43,124 bases of DNA from Rhodanobacter sp. Its GTDB lineage: Bacteria; Pseudomonadota; Gammaproteobacteria; Xanthomonadales; Rhodanobacteraceae. The notes under the pieces are model-generated. The model was given only the letters and a program-made list of their open reading frames with translations, was not told the origin of the DNA and did not search any database. Positions 1-8,366 of the stretch are shown here, one piece after another (position 1 is the stretch's first letter; each line of letters starts with the position of its first letter). A program made the position numbers and the translations under genes. The stretch lies in contig JAISPQ010000021.1 of assembly GCA_031274955.1 (NCBI GenBank), positions 1-43,124 on the forward strand, written 5' to 3'.

Positions 1-194
1 TGTACATTGGCGTTTTTCATTTCATCAAGCAGAAGTGAATGACGCGGCGATGTCAAATTTGTACCCACCCAATGTAAGCCAGCCCAGCGCGGCTCTGCAT
101 TGGCTGGAGCTGAAAATGATTTGTTCATCATCAGCCCTCCCCATGACAATAATATGAGAATCAGAAACACATGTCGCATGCATAGTCTTTTCAT
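1..194 (-). CDS. Partial cassette-type ORF with N-terminal signal peptide (continues beyond window start)
   Basis: Minus-strand ATG at 194..192 reads MKRLCMRHVFLILILLSWGGLMMNKSFSAPANAEPRWAGLHWVGTNLTSPRHSLLLDEMKNANV with no stop before the window edge. GGAG-like RBS upstream. Hydrophobic signal-like N-terminus. Starts just after attC1 in the array direction. Confidence 0.5.
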   Translation of the reverse strand, partial: MKRLCMRHVFLILILLSWGGLMMNKSFSAPANAEPRWAGLHWVGTNLTSPRHSLLLDEMKNANV

Positions 195-221
195 GCAAGG
201 GTCTCCATGCTGGCTATCTGC

Positions 222-277
222 GCCTAACGCCAAGGCTAAGCGGCGGCGAAGCCGTCCGCCTTGAGCCTAATGTTAGC
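222..277 (-). other. attC-like integron recombination site (attC1)
   Basis: Minus strand reads GCTAACATTAGGCTCAAGGCGGACGGCTTCGCCGCCGCTTAGCCTTGGCGTTAGGC: imperfect palindrome ending in GTTAGGC (matches R' core GTTRRRY) and beginning with GCTAAC. Same 56-bp length and layout as the site at 976-1031. Confidence 0.75.
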
Positions 278-282
278 CTAAT

Positions 283-336
283 GTTAGCGAAGTAATCGGC
301 CCGGATGTGCCGAAAACCGTTCCGAAAGAAAGTCGC
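283..336. repeat. 54-bp inverted repeat, left copy
   Basis: GTTAGCGAAGTAATCGGCCCGGATGTGCCGAAAACCGTTCCGAAAGAAAGTCGC is the reverse complement of 1030-1083 with one mismatch (A/G). Confidence 0.93.
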
Positions 337-407
337 TTGCATCTGATGCTGCCTATACAAATCAACAAGTTAGGCGTGAGTTTCTTGAGAGGCCAACCGA
401 ACATGGT

Positions 408-947
408 TTATGCCGAATAATTTGGATGATGCGTTGCCATTTGAAATGCTTGACGTACAGATTTTGCAACATCAACTTGACTTGCACTTGATGCAAGCAT
501 AATGCAACTATTTTCCATTGGGCCACACCACAGATTTGAATTGAAGTTATCGTATGGGGTAATTTCATAACCTCCATCTCGATTGAGCCGGCGAACAACA
601 TCGACCAGCCGAGTATTGGTTTTTATATCATTTTGGCCTTTTGCCCCTAGCCATTTCTTTATATTGGCTCTTAGTTTTTCAGTCTCCCAAGGCTCAAAGT
701 TTGGTGGTTCGGTGTCGAATAAGCCTAATGCTTCAATAATTTTTGACCCCAACAGATAATCCTCAATTTCGATAGAGACTTTTGCATACAAGTTAACATT
801 CTCTGCAGCGCGTTGATCTTCCCCGTGTGCTGGATTGAGCGTAACCCCTTGCTGACCTCTTTGGATAAGGTAGAGATTGCTCTTGTATTCATATATGAGT
901 ATCTGCTCGTACTGATACTCGGTAAATGAGCTTCTTTTTGAGGTCAT
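408..947 (-). CDS. Hypothetical cassette-encoded protein, 179 aa
   Basis: Complete ORF in a low-GC segment between two attC-like sites, colinear with the array direction; no family recognised. Confidence 0.65.
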   Translation of the reverse strand: MTSKRSSFTEYQYEQILIYEYKSNLYLIQRGQQGVTLNPAHGEDQRAAENVNLYAKVSIEIEDYLLGSKIIEALGLFDTEPPNFEPWETEKLRANIKKWLGAKGQNDIKTNTRLVDVVRRLNRDGGYEITPYDNFNSNLWCGPMENSCIMLASSASQVDVAKSVRQAFQMATHHPNYSA

Positions 948-975
948 GGTGGAAAGGGGTGCTGTGAGTTGAGTA

Positions 976-1031
976 GCCTAACGCCAAAATTAACCGGCAG
1001 CGAAGCCGTCCAGGTTGAATGCAATGTTAGC
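976..1031 (-). other. attC-like integron recombination site (attC2)
   Basis: Minus strand reads GCTAACATTGCATTCAACCTGGACGGCTTCGCTGCCGGTTAATTTTGGCGTTAGGC: GCTAAC...GTTAGGC ends, internal imperfect palindrome, 56 bp, shares GACGGCTTCGC core and GGCGTTAGGC end with attC1. Confidence 0.75.
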
Positions 1032-1083
1032 GACTTTCTTTCGGAACGGTTTTCGGCACGTCCGGGCCGATTACTTCGCTAAC
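1030..1083. repeat. 54-bp inverted repeat, right copy
   Basis: GCGACTTTCTTTCGGAACGGTTTTCGGCACGTCCGGGCCGATTACTTCGCTAAC; inverted copy of 283-336 with one mismatch. Confidence 0.93.
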
Positions 1084-1213
1084 AGGGCATAGGCTTTGCA
1101 CCGTCAGCTAGAACTTGCGAATGGTCGGGCACAACACATGTTCCAGCGACCGGCCAAGTCGTGTGATGCTGGGCTGGATCGTTTCAGTCAAGCCAGCCTT
1201 CCACAAAGCACAC

Positions 1214-1243
1214 GGGGAATGCGGTCTGTGTTCCGCATTCCCC
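1214..1243. terminator. Hairpin downstream of aceA, possible terminator
   Basis: GGGGAATGCGG-TCTGTGTT-CCGCATTCCCC, perfect 11-bp stem; no clear U-tract. Confidence 0.45.
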
Positions 1244-1280
1244 GCATGGAACCGAACCGGCACGGACGCCGGCAGTTACC

Positions 1281-2585
1281 TTACCGCTTGGCGCCGGCGC
1301 GCTGGGCCTGGAACTGGGCCTCTTCGGTGGAGCCTTTGAGCGCCGTGGTGGAGGATTGTCCCTGCTGGATGGCCTGCGTTACGGCATCGAAATAGCCCGT
1401 GCCCACTTCGCGCTGGTGCTTCACTGCGGTGAAGCCGCGTTCGGCGGCGGCGAATTCCCTCTCCTGCAATTCCACGAAGGCGCTCATCTGGTGGCGGGCA
1501 TAGCCGTAGGCCAGATCGAACATGCCGTAGTTGATGCTGTGGAAGCCGGCCAGGGTGATGAACTGGAACTTGTAACCCATCGCGCCCAGTTCCTTCTGGA
1601 ATTTGGCGATGGTGGCGTCGTCGAGGTTCTGTTTCCAGTTGAAGCTCGGCGAGCAGTTGTAGGCCAGCATCTTGTTCGGGTATTTCGCGCGGATGGCTTC
1701 GGCGAACTTCTTCGCATCGGCGAGGTTGGGCTTGCTGGTCTCGCACCAGACCAGGTCGGCGTAGGGCGCATAGGCCAAGCCACGGCTGATCGCCTGATCC
1801 AAGCCGGGGCGGACGCGGAAGAAGCCTTCCACGGTGCGCTCGCCGGTGATGAACGGCTTGTCGTTGTCGTCGATGTCGGAGGTGAGCAGGTCGGCGGCAT
1901 CGGCGTCGGTGCGCGCGACAACGAGCGTCGGCACGTTCAGCACGTCGGCCGCCAGACGCGCGGCGTTGAGCTTGTCGACCGCCTCGCGGGTGGGTACCAG
2001 TACCTTGCCGCCCATGTGGCCGCACTTCTTCACCGAGGCCAATTGATCCTCAAAGTGCACTGCGGCAGCGCCGGCTTCGATCATCGCCTTCATCAGTTCG
2101 AAGGCGTTGAGCACGCCGCCGAAACCGGCTTCGGCGTCGGCCACGATCGGCACCATCCAGTCGATACCGTCTTTGCCTTCGGCATGATGCAACTGGTCGG
2201 CACGCAGCAGGGTGTTGTTGATGCGCTTGACTACCGCCGGCACCGAATTGGCCGGGTACAGCGATTGATCGGGATACATTTCGCCGGCGAGATTGGCGTC
2301 CGCCGCGACCTGCCAGCCGCTCAGATAGATGGCTTTCAGTCCGGCCTTCACCTGCTGCATGGCCTGATTGCCGGTGAGCGCGCCTAGCGCGTTGACGAAC
2401 GCTTCCTGATGCAGCGATTTCCACAGACGCTCGGCGCCGTGGCGGGCGATGGAATATTCCACCCCTACAGTGCCGCGCAGGCGCGTCACGTCCTCGACGC
2501 TGTAGTTACGCCGGACGCCGTTCCAACGGGCGCTGTTTTTCCAATCCAGAGTGATTTGTTCGGCTGTTGGCAAGGTATTTTTCAT
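1281..2585 (-). CDS. aceA: Isocitrate lyase
   Basis: 434-aa product from ATG at 2585 ([29 protein letters not shown]...); contains [14 protein letters not shown] and [10 protein letters not shown] typical of AceA. Confidence 0.96.
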   Translation of the reverse strand: MKNTLPTAEQITLDWKNSARWNGVRRNYSVEDVTRLRGTVGVEYSIARHGAERLWKSLHQEAFVNALGALTGNQAMQQVKAGLKAIYLSGWQVAADANLAGEMYPDQSLYPANSVPAVVKRINNTLLRADQLHHAEGKDGIDWMVPIVADAEAGFGGVLNAFELMKAMIEAGAAAVHFEDQLASVKKCGHMGGKVLVPTREAVDKLNAARLAADVLNVPTLVVARTDADAADLLTSDIDDNDKPFITGERTVEGFFRVRPGLDQAISRGLAYAPYADLVWCETSKPNLADAKKFAEAIRAKYPNKMLAYNCSPSFNWKQNLDDATIAKFQKELGAMGYKFQFITLAGFHSINYGMFDLAYGYARHQMSAFVELQEREFAAAERGFTAVKHQREVGTGYFDAVTQAIQQGQSSTTALKGSTEEAQFQAQRAGAKR

Positions 2586-2635
2586 GGGGGGAGCTCTGTG
2601 TAGTCGTGATGTGTGTGAGGGTGAAACGGATCGGC

Positions 2636-4228
2636 TTACAGTTGCGCGTAAGCCGCCAAGGTGAGGAAATCGCTGAGTTGCTCGGCATGTGTAAGCTGCT
2701 TGAGCAGGGCCGCCGCCTGCTCGGCGCGCTGGGCGGTAGGTTCGCCGCTTTCGACCAACTGGCCGGTGTACTTGGCCAGTGTGTGATCGAACAGGGTGAA
2801 ATCGATCGACGCTTGATCGTCGGCGAACTTCAGCGGCCCATGATGCAGCCATTGCCATAGTTGAGCACGTGCGATCTCGGCGGTGGCGGCATCTTCCATC
2901 AGGTTGTGGATCGGCACGCAGCCTTGGCCGTCCAGCCACGAGGCGGTGTAACGCAGCGCCACTTCCACGTTGTTATCGAAGCCGGCACGGGTAATGGTGC
3001 CAACACATGGGGCGATCAGTTGATCGCGGGTCACCGCGACATCGGCGCGCATCACGCTCAACTGGTTGGGTGTAGGCATGTGCTTGTCGAACATTTCCCG
3101 CGCCACCGGCACCAGTGCCGGGTGCGCCACCCAGGTGCCGTCATGACCGGCCTGCACTTCACGCAGTTTGTCGGCGCGCACCTTGGCCAGTGCGGCCTCG
3201 TTGGCGGCTTCGTCGCCCTTGATCGGGATCTGCGCGGCCATGCCGCCCATGGCGAAGGCGCCACGACGGTGGCAGGTTTGGATCAACAGCTCCGAATAGG
3301 CTTTCAGGAACGGTACCGTCATCTGCACCTGACCACGTTCGGGCAGCAGACGGTCGCGGTGCGCGCGAAAGGCTTTGAAATAGGAAAAGATATAGTCCCA
3401 GCGACCGCAGTTGAGGCCGGCCACACGGCCACGCAGCGCATGCAGGATTTCGTGCATCTGGAACACTGCCGGCAAGGTTTCGATCAGCACGGTGGCCTTC
3501 ATGCAATCCGCCGGTAGGCCGAGCGCGGCTTCGGCGGCGGCCATTACCTCGTTCCACAACGCGGCTTCTTCCATCGCCTGCAATTTGGGGATATAGAAAT
3601 ACGGGCCGCGATCGCGCGCGTGGAGTTTGCGCGCGTTGTGAAACACGAACAGGCCGAAATCCACCAGCGACCCCGCCATCGGCTGACCATCGACGCAGAT
3701 ATGGCGCTCGGGCAAATGCCAGCCGCGCGGACGCACCAGCAATACGGCCGGATTGTCGTTGACGCGATAGTGCTTGCCTTCGGGCGAGGTGTATTGAATC
3801 GTGCCATCCACCGCATCGCGCAGGTTGATCTGGCCGTCGATCTGGTTGGCGAAGGTCGGTGCCGAAGAGTCCTCGAAGTCGGCCATGAACACCTTCGCGC
3901 CGGAGTTGAGCGCGTTGATGATCATCTTGCGTTCGACCGGGCCGGTGATTTCCACCCGACGATCCAGCAGAGCCGCCGGAATCGGTGCGACGGTCCACTG
4001 CCCCTCGCGGATGGCGCGGGTGTCGGCACGGAAATCGGGCAGCTCGCCGGCATCATAACGGGCCTGACGCGCCACACGCGCGGCCAGCAGGTCACGACGG
4101 CGCGCATCGAACCGACGATGCAGATCGGCCAGGAAGGTCAATGCTTGCGGTGTGAGGATGGCTTGGTGCTCCGGGCGAACATCGCCCGTGACCTGGGCAG
4201 GAACGACACGTTCCTTGGGGACAGCCAT
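2636..4228 (-). CDS. aceB: Malate synthase A
   Basis: 530 aa; [31 protein letters not shown] and [14 protein letters not shown] typical of malate synthase A; lies upstream of aceA on the same strand. Confidence 0.96.
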   Translation of the reverse strand: MAVPKERVVPAQVTGDVRPEHQAILTPQALTFLADLHRRFDARRRDLLAARVARQARYDAGELPDFRADTRAIREGQWTVAPIPAALLDRRVEITGPVERKMIINALNSGAKVFMADFEDSSAPTFANQIDGQINLRDAVDGTIQYTSPEGKHYRVNDNPAVLLVRPRGWHLPERHICVDGQPMAGSLVDFGLFVFHNARKLHARDRGPYFYIPKLQAMEEAALWNEVMAAAEAALGLPADCMKATVLIETLPAVFQMHEILHALRGRVAGLNCGRWDYIFSYFKAFRAHRDRLLPERGQVQMTVPFLKAYSELLIQTCHRRGAFAMGGMAAQIPIKGDEAANEAALAKVRADKLREVQAGHDGTWVAHPALVPVAREMFDKHMPTPNQLSVMRADVAVTRDQLIAPCVGTITRAGFDNNVEVALRYTASWLDGQGCVPIHNLMEDAATAEIARAQLWQWLHHGPLKFADDQASIDFTLFDHTLAKYTGQLVESGEPTAQRAEQAAALLKQLTHAEQLSDFLTLAAYAQL

Positions 4229-4430
4229 GACGGATCTCCGTGTTGCGGCGCAATAATTATAGGTTAGGCAATTCGCTTCGACAAAGCAAATGTTTCACCT
4301 TTTGGTAACGTAGTCTGTGTCCATTGAGCAGCGGCCAAGGCAACCAGCAACTTGCGCAAGCACGGTATTTTCGCGGCCGTCGCGCGTGCATCATCCGGTA
4401 CAGGTTTGGCAGGAGGCTATGGACAGGCTC

Positions 4431-4991
<561 letters not shown>

Positions 4992-5438
4992 TCAGTTGCT
5001 GGTGACGACGACCTTGACCATCGTATGTATGTCGGCGTGCAGATGCACCGCGACCTCGAACTCGCCGGTGTGGCGCAGCGGACCTTCGCTCATAACGACT
5101 TCGCTCTTGTCCAGCGCGATGCCGGCCTCGGTGAACGCTTCGGCGATGTCGCGCGGGCCGACCGAGCCGAACAGCTTGCCTTCCGGGCTGGCGTTCGCCT
5201 TGACCGTGACCGAGGCGTTCTCGAACTGCGCTCTGCGCGCTTCGGCGCCGGAGAGAAGCTGATTCGCCTTGGCCTCGTATTCAGCACGCCGCTTCTCGAA
5301 TTCGGCGAGATTGGTCGCGGTCGCGGCCGTGGCCTTGCCCTGCGGTACGAGGTAATTGCGGCCGTAGCCCGGCTTCACCTTGACCTTGTCGCCGAGGTTG
5401 CCGAGGTTCTTCACTTTTTGCAGAAGGATGAGTTCCAT
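4992..5438 (-). CDS. rplI: 50S ribosomal protein L9
   Basis: [36 protein letters not shown] is the L9 signature. Confidence 0.97.
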   Translation of the reverse strand: MELILLQKVKNLGNLGDKVKVKPGYGRNYLVPQGKATAATATNLAEFEKRRAEYEAKANQLLSGAEARRAQFENASVTVKANASPEGKLFGSVGPRDIAEAFTEAGIALDKSEVVMSEGPLRHTGEFEVAVHLHADIHTMVKVVVTSN

Positions 5439-5537
5439 GGGGTTTTCCTATTCGTTAGCGTCGGAAGGCTCCGGCGCAGCGGGTGCTGTCCGAATGTCGT
5501 TACGCTCCACTCGAACGAGGCAGCGCGTGGGTTTGGC

Positions 5538-5762
5538 TCAGTGCGCGTCGCTGTAGGGCAGCAACGCGAGATAGCGCGCGTACTCGATCGCGGTCGACAA
5601 CTGGCGCTGATAGCGTGCCTTGGTGCCGGTGATGCGGCTGGGTACGATCTTGCCGGTTTCGCCGATGTACTGGCGTAGCATGTTGAGATCTTTGTAGTCG
5701 ATATCGCTCACGCCCTCGGCGGTGAAGCGGCAGAATTTCTTGCGGCGAAAGAATCTGGACAT
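5538..5762 (-). CDS. rpsR: 30S ribosomal protein S18
   Basis: [66 protein letters not shown]. Confidence 0.97.
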   Translation of the reverse strand: MSRFFRRKKFCRFTAEGVSDIDYKDLNMLRQYIGETGKIVPSRITGTKARYQRQLSTAIEYARYLALLPYSDAH

Positions 5763-5774
5763 GGTGGGTTCTCC

Positions 5775-6224
5775 TTATTCGGCCGCGAATTCGGTGGATG
5801 CCTCGGTATCACGCGGCGCACGCTCGCGACGCGGCGGAGGCGGTTCGTCCTCGTCGCCATAACCGATGGCTTCGTCGTCGCGGCGGCGGCGATCGCCCTT
5901 GTCGTCCTTGTTCTTCATGATCGGCGACATTTCCGTCACCGCGTTCTCGCGCTTGACAATCAGATGACGCAACACCGCGTCATTGAAACGGAAGCCCGAT
6001 TCCAGTTCGGCCAACACGGCCGCGCCGCATTCGATGTTGAACAGCACGTAGTGAGCCTTGGCCAGGTGCTGGATCGGATAGGCCAACTGGCGGCGGCCCC
6101 AGTCTTCCAGGCGGTGAATCTTGCCGCCGTCGTTTTCGATCAGCGCCTTGTAGCGCTCGATCATGGCGGGCACCTGCTCGCTCTGGTCCGGATGGACCAG
6201 AAACACGATTTCGTAATGACGCAT
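5775..6224 (-). CDS. rpsF: 30S ribosomal protein S6
   Basis: [25 protein letters not shown]..., upstream of rpsR and rplI. Confidence 0.96.
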   Translation of the reverse strand: MRHYEIVFLVHPDQSEQVPAMIERYKALIENDGGKIHRLEDWGRRQLAYPIQHLAKAHYVLFNIECGAAVLAELESGFRFNDAVLRHLIVKRENAVTEMSPIMKNKDDKGDRRRRDDEAIGYGDEDEPPPPRRERAPRDTEASTEFAAE

Positions 6225-6371
6225 GTTGACTCCTTATGGGTATCGCGCGGTGGATTCCACACGACAGCCTCCCGCGACGCGGTGAGGCAAGGTCTTCACC
6301 GGAAGGTGAAGGGGCGCGGATGCTAATGGAATCGGGCGATCGGCGCAACCGCATGTTGGCAACAAATAGAT

Positions 6372-6408
6372 TTGTCCGGTTTTGTAGCACATGAATTGTC
6401 CGCTTTGT
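6372..6408. repeat. Direct repeat TTGTCCGGTTTTGT / TTGTCCGCTTTGT, possible IS-end relic
   Basis: Two near-identical spaced units in the noncoding region upstream of rpsF; resembles repeated inner-terminal boxes of IS elements. Confidence 0.35.
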
Positions 6409-6567
6409 GCAAGGCGGAGGAAGCGGCGGTAGGGACCGCGACGAGACGGCCGCACGCGGGGTTCATACCGGGCGGCGAATGTTCCAGGGAAATGAGGAGC
6501 GTTTTTCTCTCTCCATCTTGCGAGTGAGGTGAACAGTATTTGCCGGTCCGGCTCACTCGTTCCCTTG

Positions 6568-7041
6568 CTATGGCTGCGCTCCAGCCCAGGCAACAAGACG
6601 ATGGAAGTCCACCGTTCCGTTGATGGTCTGCACCTGGCTATCCGGCGCAATGAGCAAGGTCAGCGGAATCTCTCCTCCCCAGTGGCGGTCGATCGCATAG
6701 CGTTGGGCAGCATCCAAACCGTTCGCGCTCAACCACTGGTCGCTGCCGGCCAATCCGGCCTGTGCAAGCGCCGCCTCCACCTCGGACGGTACCGCCTGCT
6801 CGACCTCAATGAAGGTGATACGGATTCCCGGATGGTCATGCACGAAGCGCCCCCACGCCGGAAGCTCCTGCCGGCATGGATCACAGCTCATTCCCCAGAA
6901 ATGGACGATCCAGCGGCTCGACGCATGCGCATGGCGCAAAGCATTCCACGCCTGCGTGTCGTACCACTGCAACCCGGCGGCGCCCGCGATCTGGCAGATC
7001 GACACACAGGTCAGTGCGAGCAGAATTCGGCGGCGCTTCAT
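6568..7041 (-). CDS. Thioredoxin/TlpA-like exported protein
   Basis: N-terminal signal region (RRRILLALTCVSICQIAGAAG) followed by IVHFWGMSCDPCRQELPAWGRFV with a CxxC active site. Confidence 0.75.
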   Translation of the reverse strand: MKRRRILLALTCVSICQIAGAAGLQWYDTQAWNALRHAHASSRWIVHFWGMSCDPCRQELPAWGRFVHDHPGIRITFIEVEQAVPSEVEAALAQAGLAGSDQWLSANGLDAAQRYAIDRHWGGEIPLTLLIAPDSQVQTINGTVDFHRLVAWAGAQP

Positions 7042-8273
7042 CGCGGATTCTCCAGTTCAGTGAGTTGATAGCCGTGCTCACTGCTGAGCCAGGACAGGAA
7101 AACACGATCACGATAGCCGATCAGCATGGGATGGTCCGAACGGCCTACCGCACTGGCGATAACCGCAGGCACACTCCAGTCATGGCCATCGTTTCGTGAC
7201 CTCTGCATCAACACCTGCGAAGCCTGACCATCGAATGTTTTCCAGACTCGCCATACCTGCTCCCCATGAGCAAAGACGAAGGGGCGCGAAGTAACATCGT
7301 CGGGATTGCCCAATCGCTGCGGGTCGTCGAAGCCGCGTCCGGCGTTGTTTGATCTTGCATAAAACACCCCCTGCCGCGCTTTGCCTTGGGTGTACCAGGC
7401 GACATGTATCGTCCCTTTTGTGGAGACCGCCATCGACGGTCCTTGATGCGGACAGGAGTCGGTGATCCAGTCGTCGACCGCGACCCGCCGCGGTTTGTCC
7501 GGCAGTCCGGAAGGGAGAAAGCGCAGGACGACATGGTCGCGTACTTTTCCCGGAAAGATCGTTCGGAATACCAGGATTGGCCATCCATCGACCGTGTTCG
7601 TCGCGCCGATACGGCAGCACTCGCAACTGGTGCTGGCTGCAATGGCCGAGGCTGAAAATGTCCGTCCGCCATCCGCAGACCAGGCATATGCGATAGAGGC
7701 GCCGGGAAGTTTTTGCGGCCCGCTCAGGCGCTTGTCCTGCCAGGCCATCAGGATCTTGCCCGACGGCACGGCATCGAGCAGCGGAAGCCGCTGGCTCACG
7801 GACTCCGGTTCGAATACGCGCGCCGCATCGAAATGCGCGCCACCATCAGCGGACGCCGCCAACCAGATCTGCGCGTTCCAGCGTTGATCCTTGAACGTGT
7901 CGTAAGCGATCAGCACGTGCCCCGCCGTATCGGCAACCACCTGTGGCCGTGCATCGCCACCGCCATCGAAACCGGCGCCGGTATCGCCGATCCACATGGG
8001 CAACGTCCAGCTCTGTCCAACGTCTTTCGAGCGGGCGAAATAGACCTTCTGATCCTGCGTCCACGTCAGCAACAACGTGCCGTCCGGCGCGAACGCTGCG
8101 GTCGCCCTATCGACGCACCCCAAGGGTTGCGCCGACTCGCAAGGCGGTGCCGCCATGCGATGCATCGTGGACATTTCCGGCATCGTCTGTGCCGAGCCGC
8201 GCTGGGCCAGCAGCAGCCCCAGCGCAATCGCAAGGCTAATCGCATAGAGGGTTCGGAAGCGGATTTCTGGCAT
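7038..8273 (-). CDS. Exported BNR/sialidase-like repeat protein with a CECC motif
   Basis: Start MPEIRFRTLYAISLAIALGLLLAQRGSAQT; repeated SxDxGxxW-like segments (SKDVGQSWTLP, SADGGAHFDA, SADGGRTFSA, SRNDGHDWSVP); overlaps the thioredoxin-like gene by 4 nt. Confidence 0.7.
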   Translation of the reverse strand: MPEIRFRTLYAISLAIALGLLLAQRGSAQTMPEMSTMHRMAAPPCESAQPLGCVDRATAAFAPDGTLLLTWTQDQKVYFARSKDVGQSWTLPMWIGDTGAGFDGGGDARPQVVADTAGHVLIAYDTFKDQRWNAQIWLAASADGGAHFDAARVFEPESVSQRLPLLDAVPSGKILMAWQDKRLSGPQKLPGASIAYAWSADGGRTFSASAIAASTSCECCRIGATNTVDGWPILVFRTIFPGKVRDHVVLRFLPSGLPDKPRRVAVDDWITDSCPHQGPSMAVSTKGTIHVAWYTQGKARQGVFYARSNNAGRGFDDPQRLGNPDDVTSRPFVFAHGEQVWRVWKTFDGQASQVLMQRSRNDGHDWSVPAVIASAVGRSDHPMLIGYRDRVFLSWLSSEHGYQLTELENPR

Positions 8274-8366
8274 GGACACAAGTGCTCTGCGTGGACGGTC
8301 TGCCTTCGCAGTCCAAGTACTGCCGGCGCGCAAATTATCGGGCGTAGCCACTTTGAAAACAGATTC

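Noticed and set aside
1356-2387. Long plus-strand ORF (343 aa) opposite aceA, and similar long antisense ORFs at 2861-3517, 4317-5678, 7713-9068, 27399-28493, 33072-34061, 38284-39909, 40264-41430
   Set aside because: High-GC codon bias creates long open antisense frames; none shows a recognisable family, and each lies opposite a confidently identified gene.
1281-2939. 552-aa ORF extending aceA upstream into the aceB tail
   Set aside because: AceA homology begins at the internal ATG at 2585; the extra N-terminus is antisense-free read-through of the aceB region and is not AceA-like.
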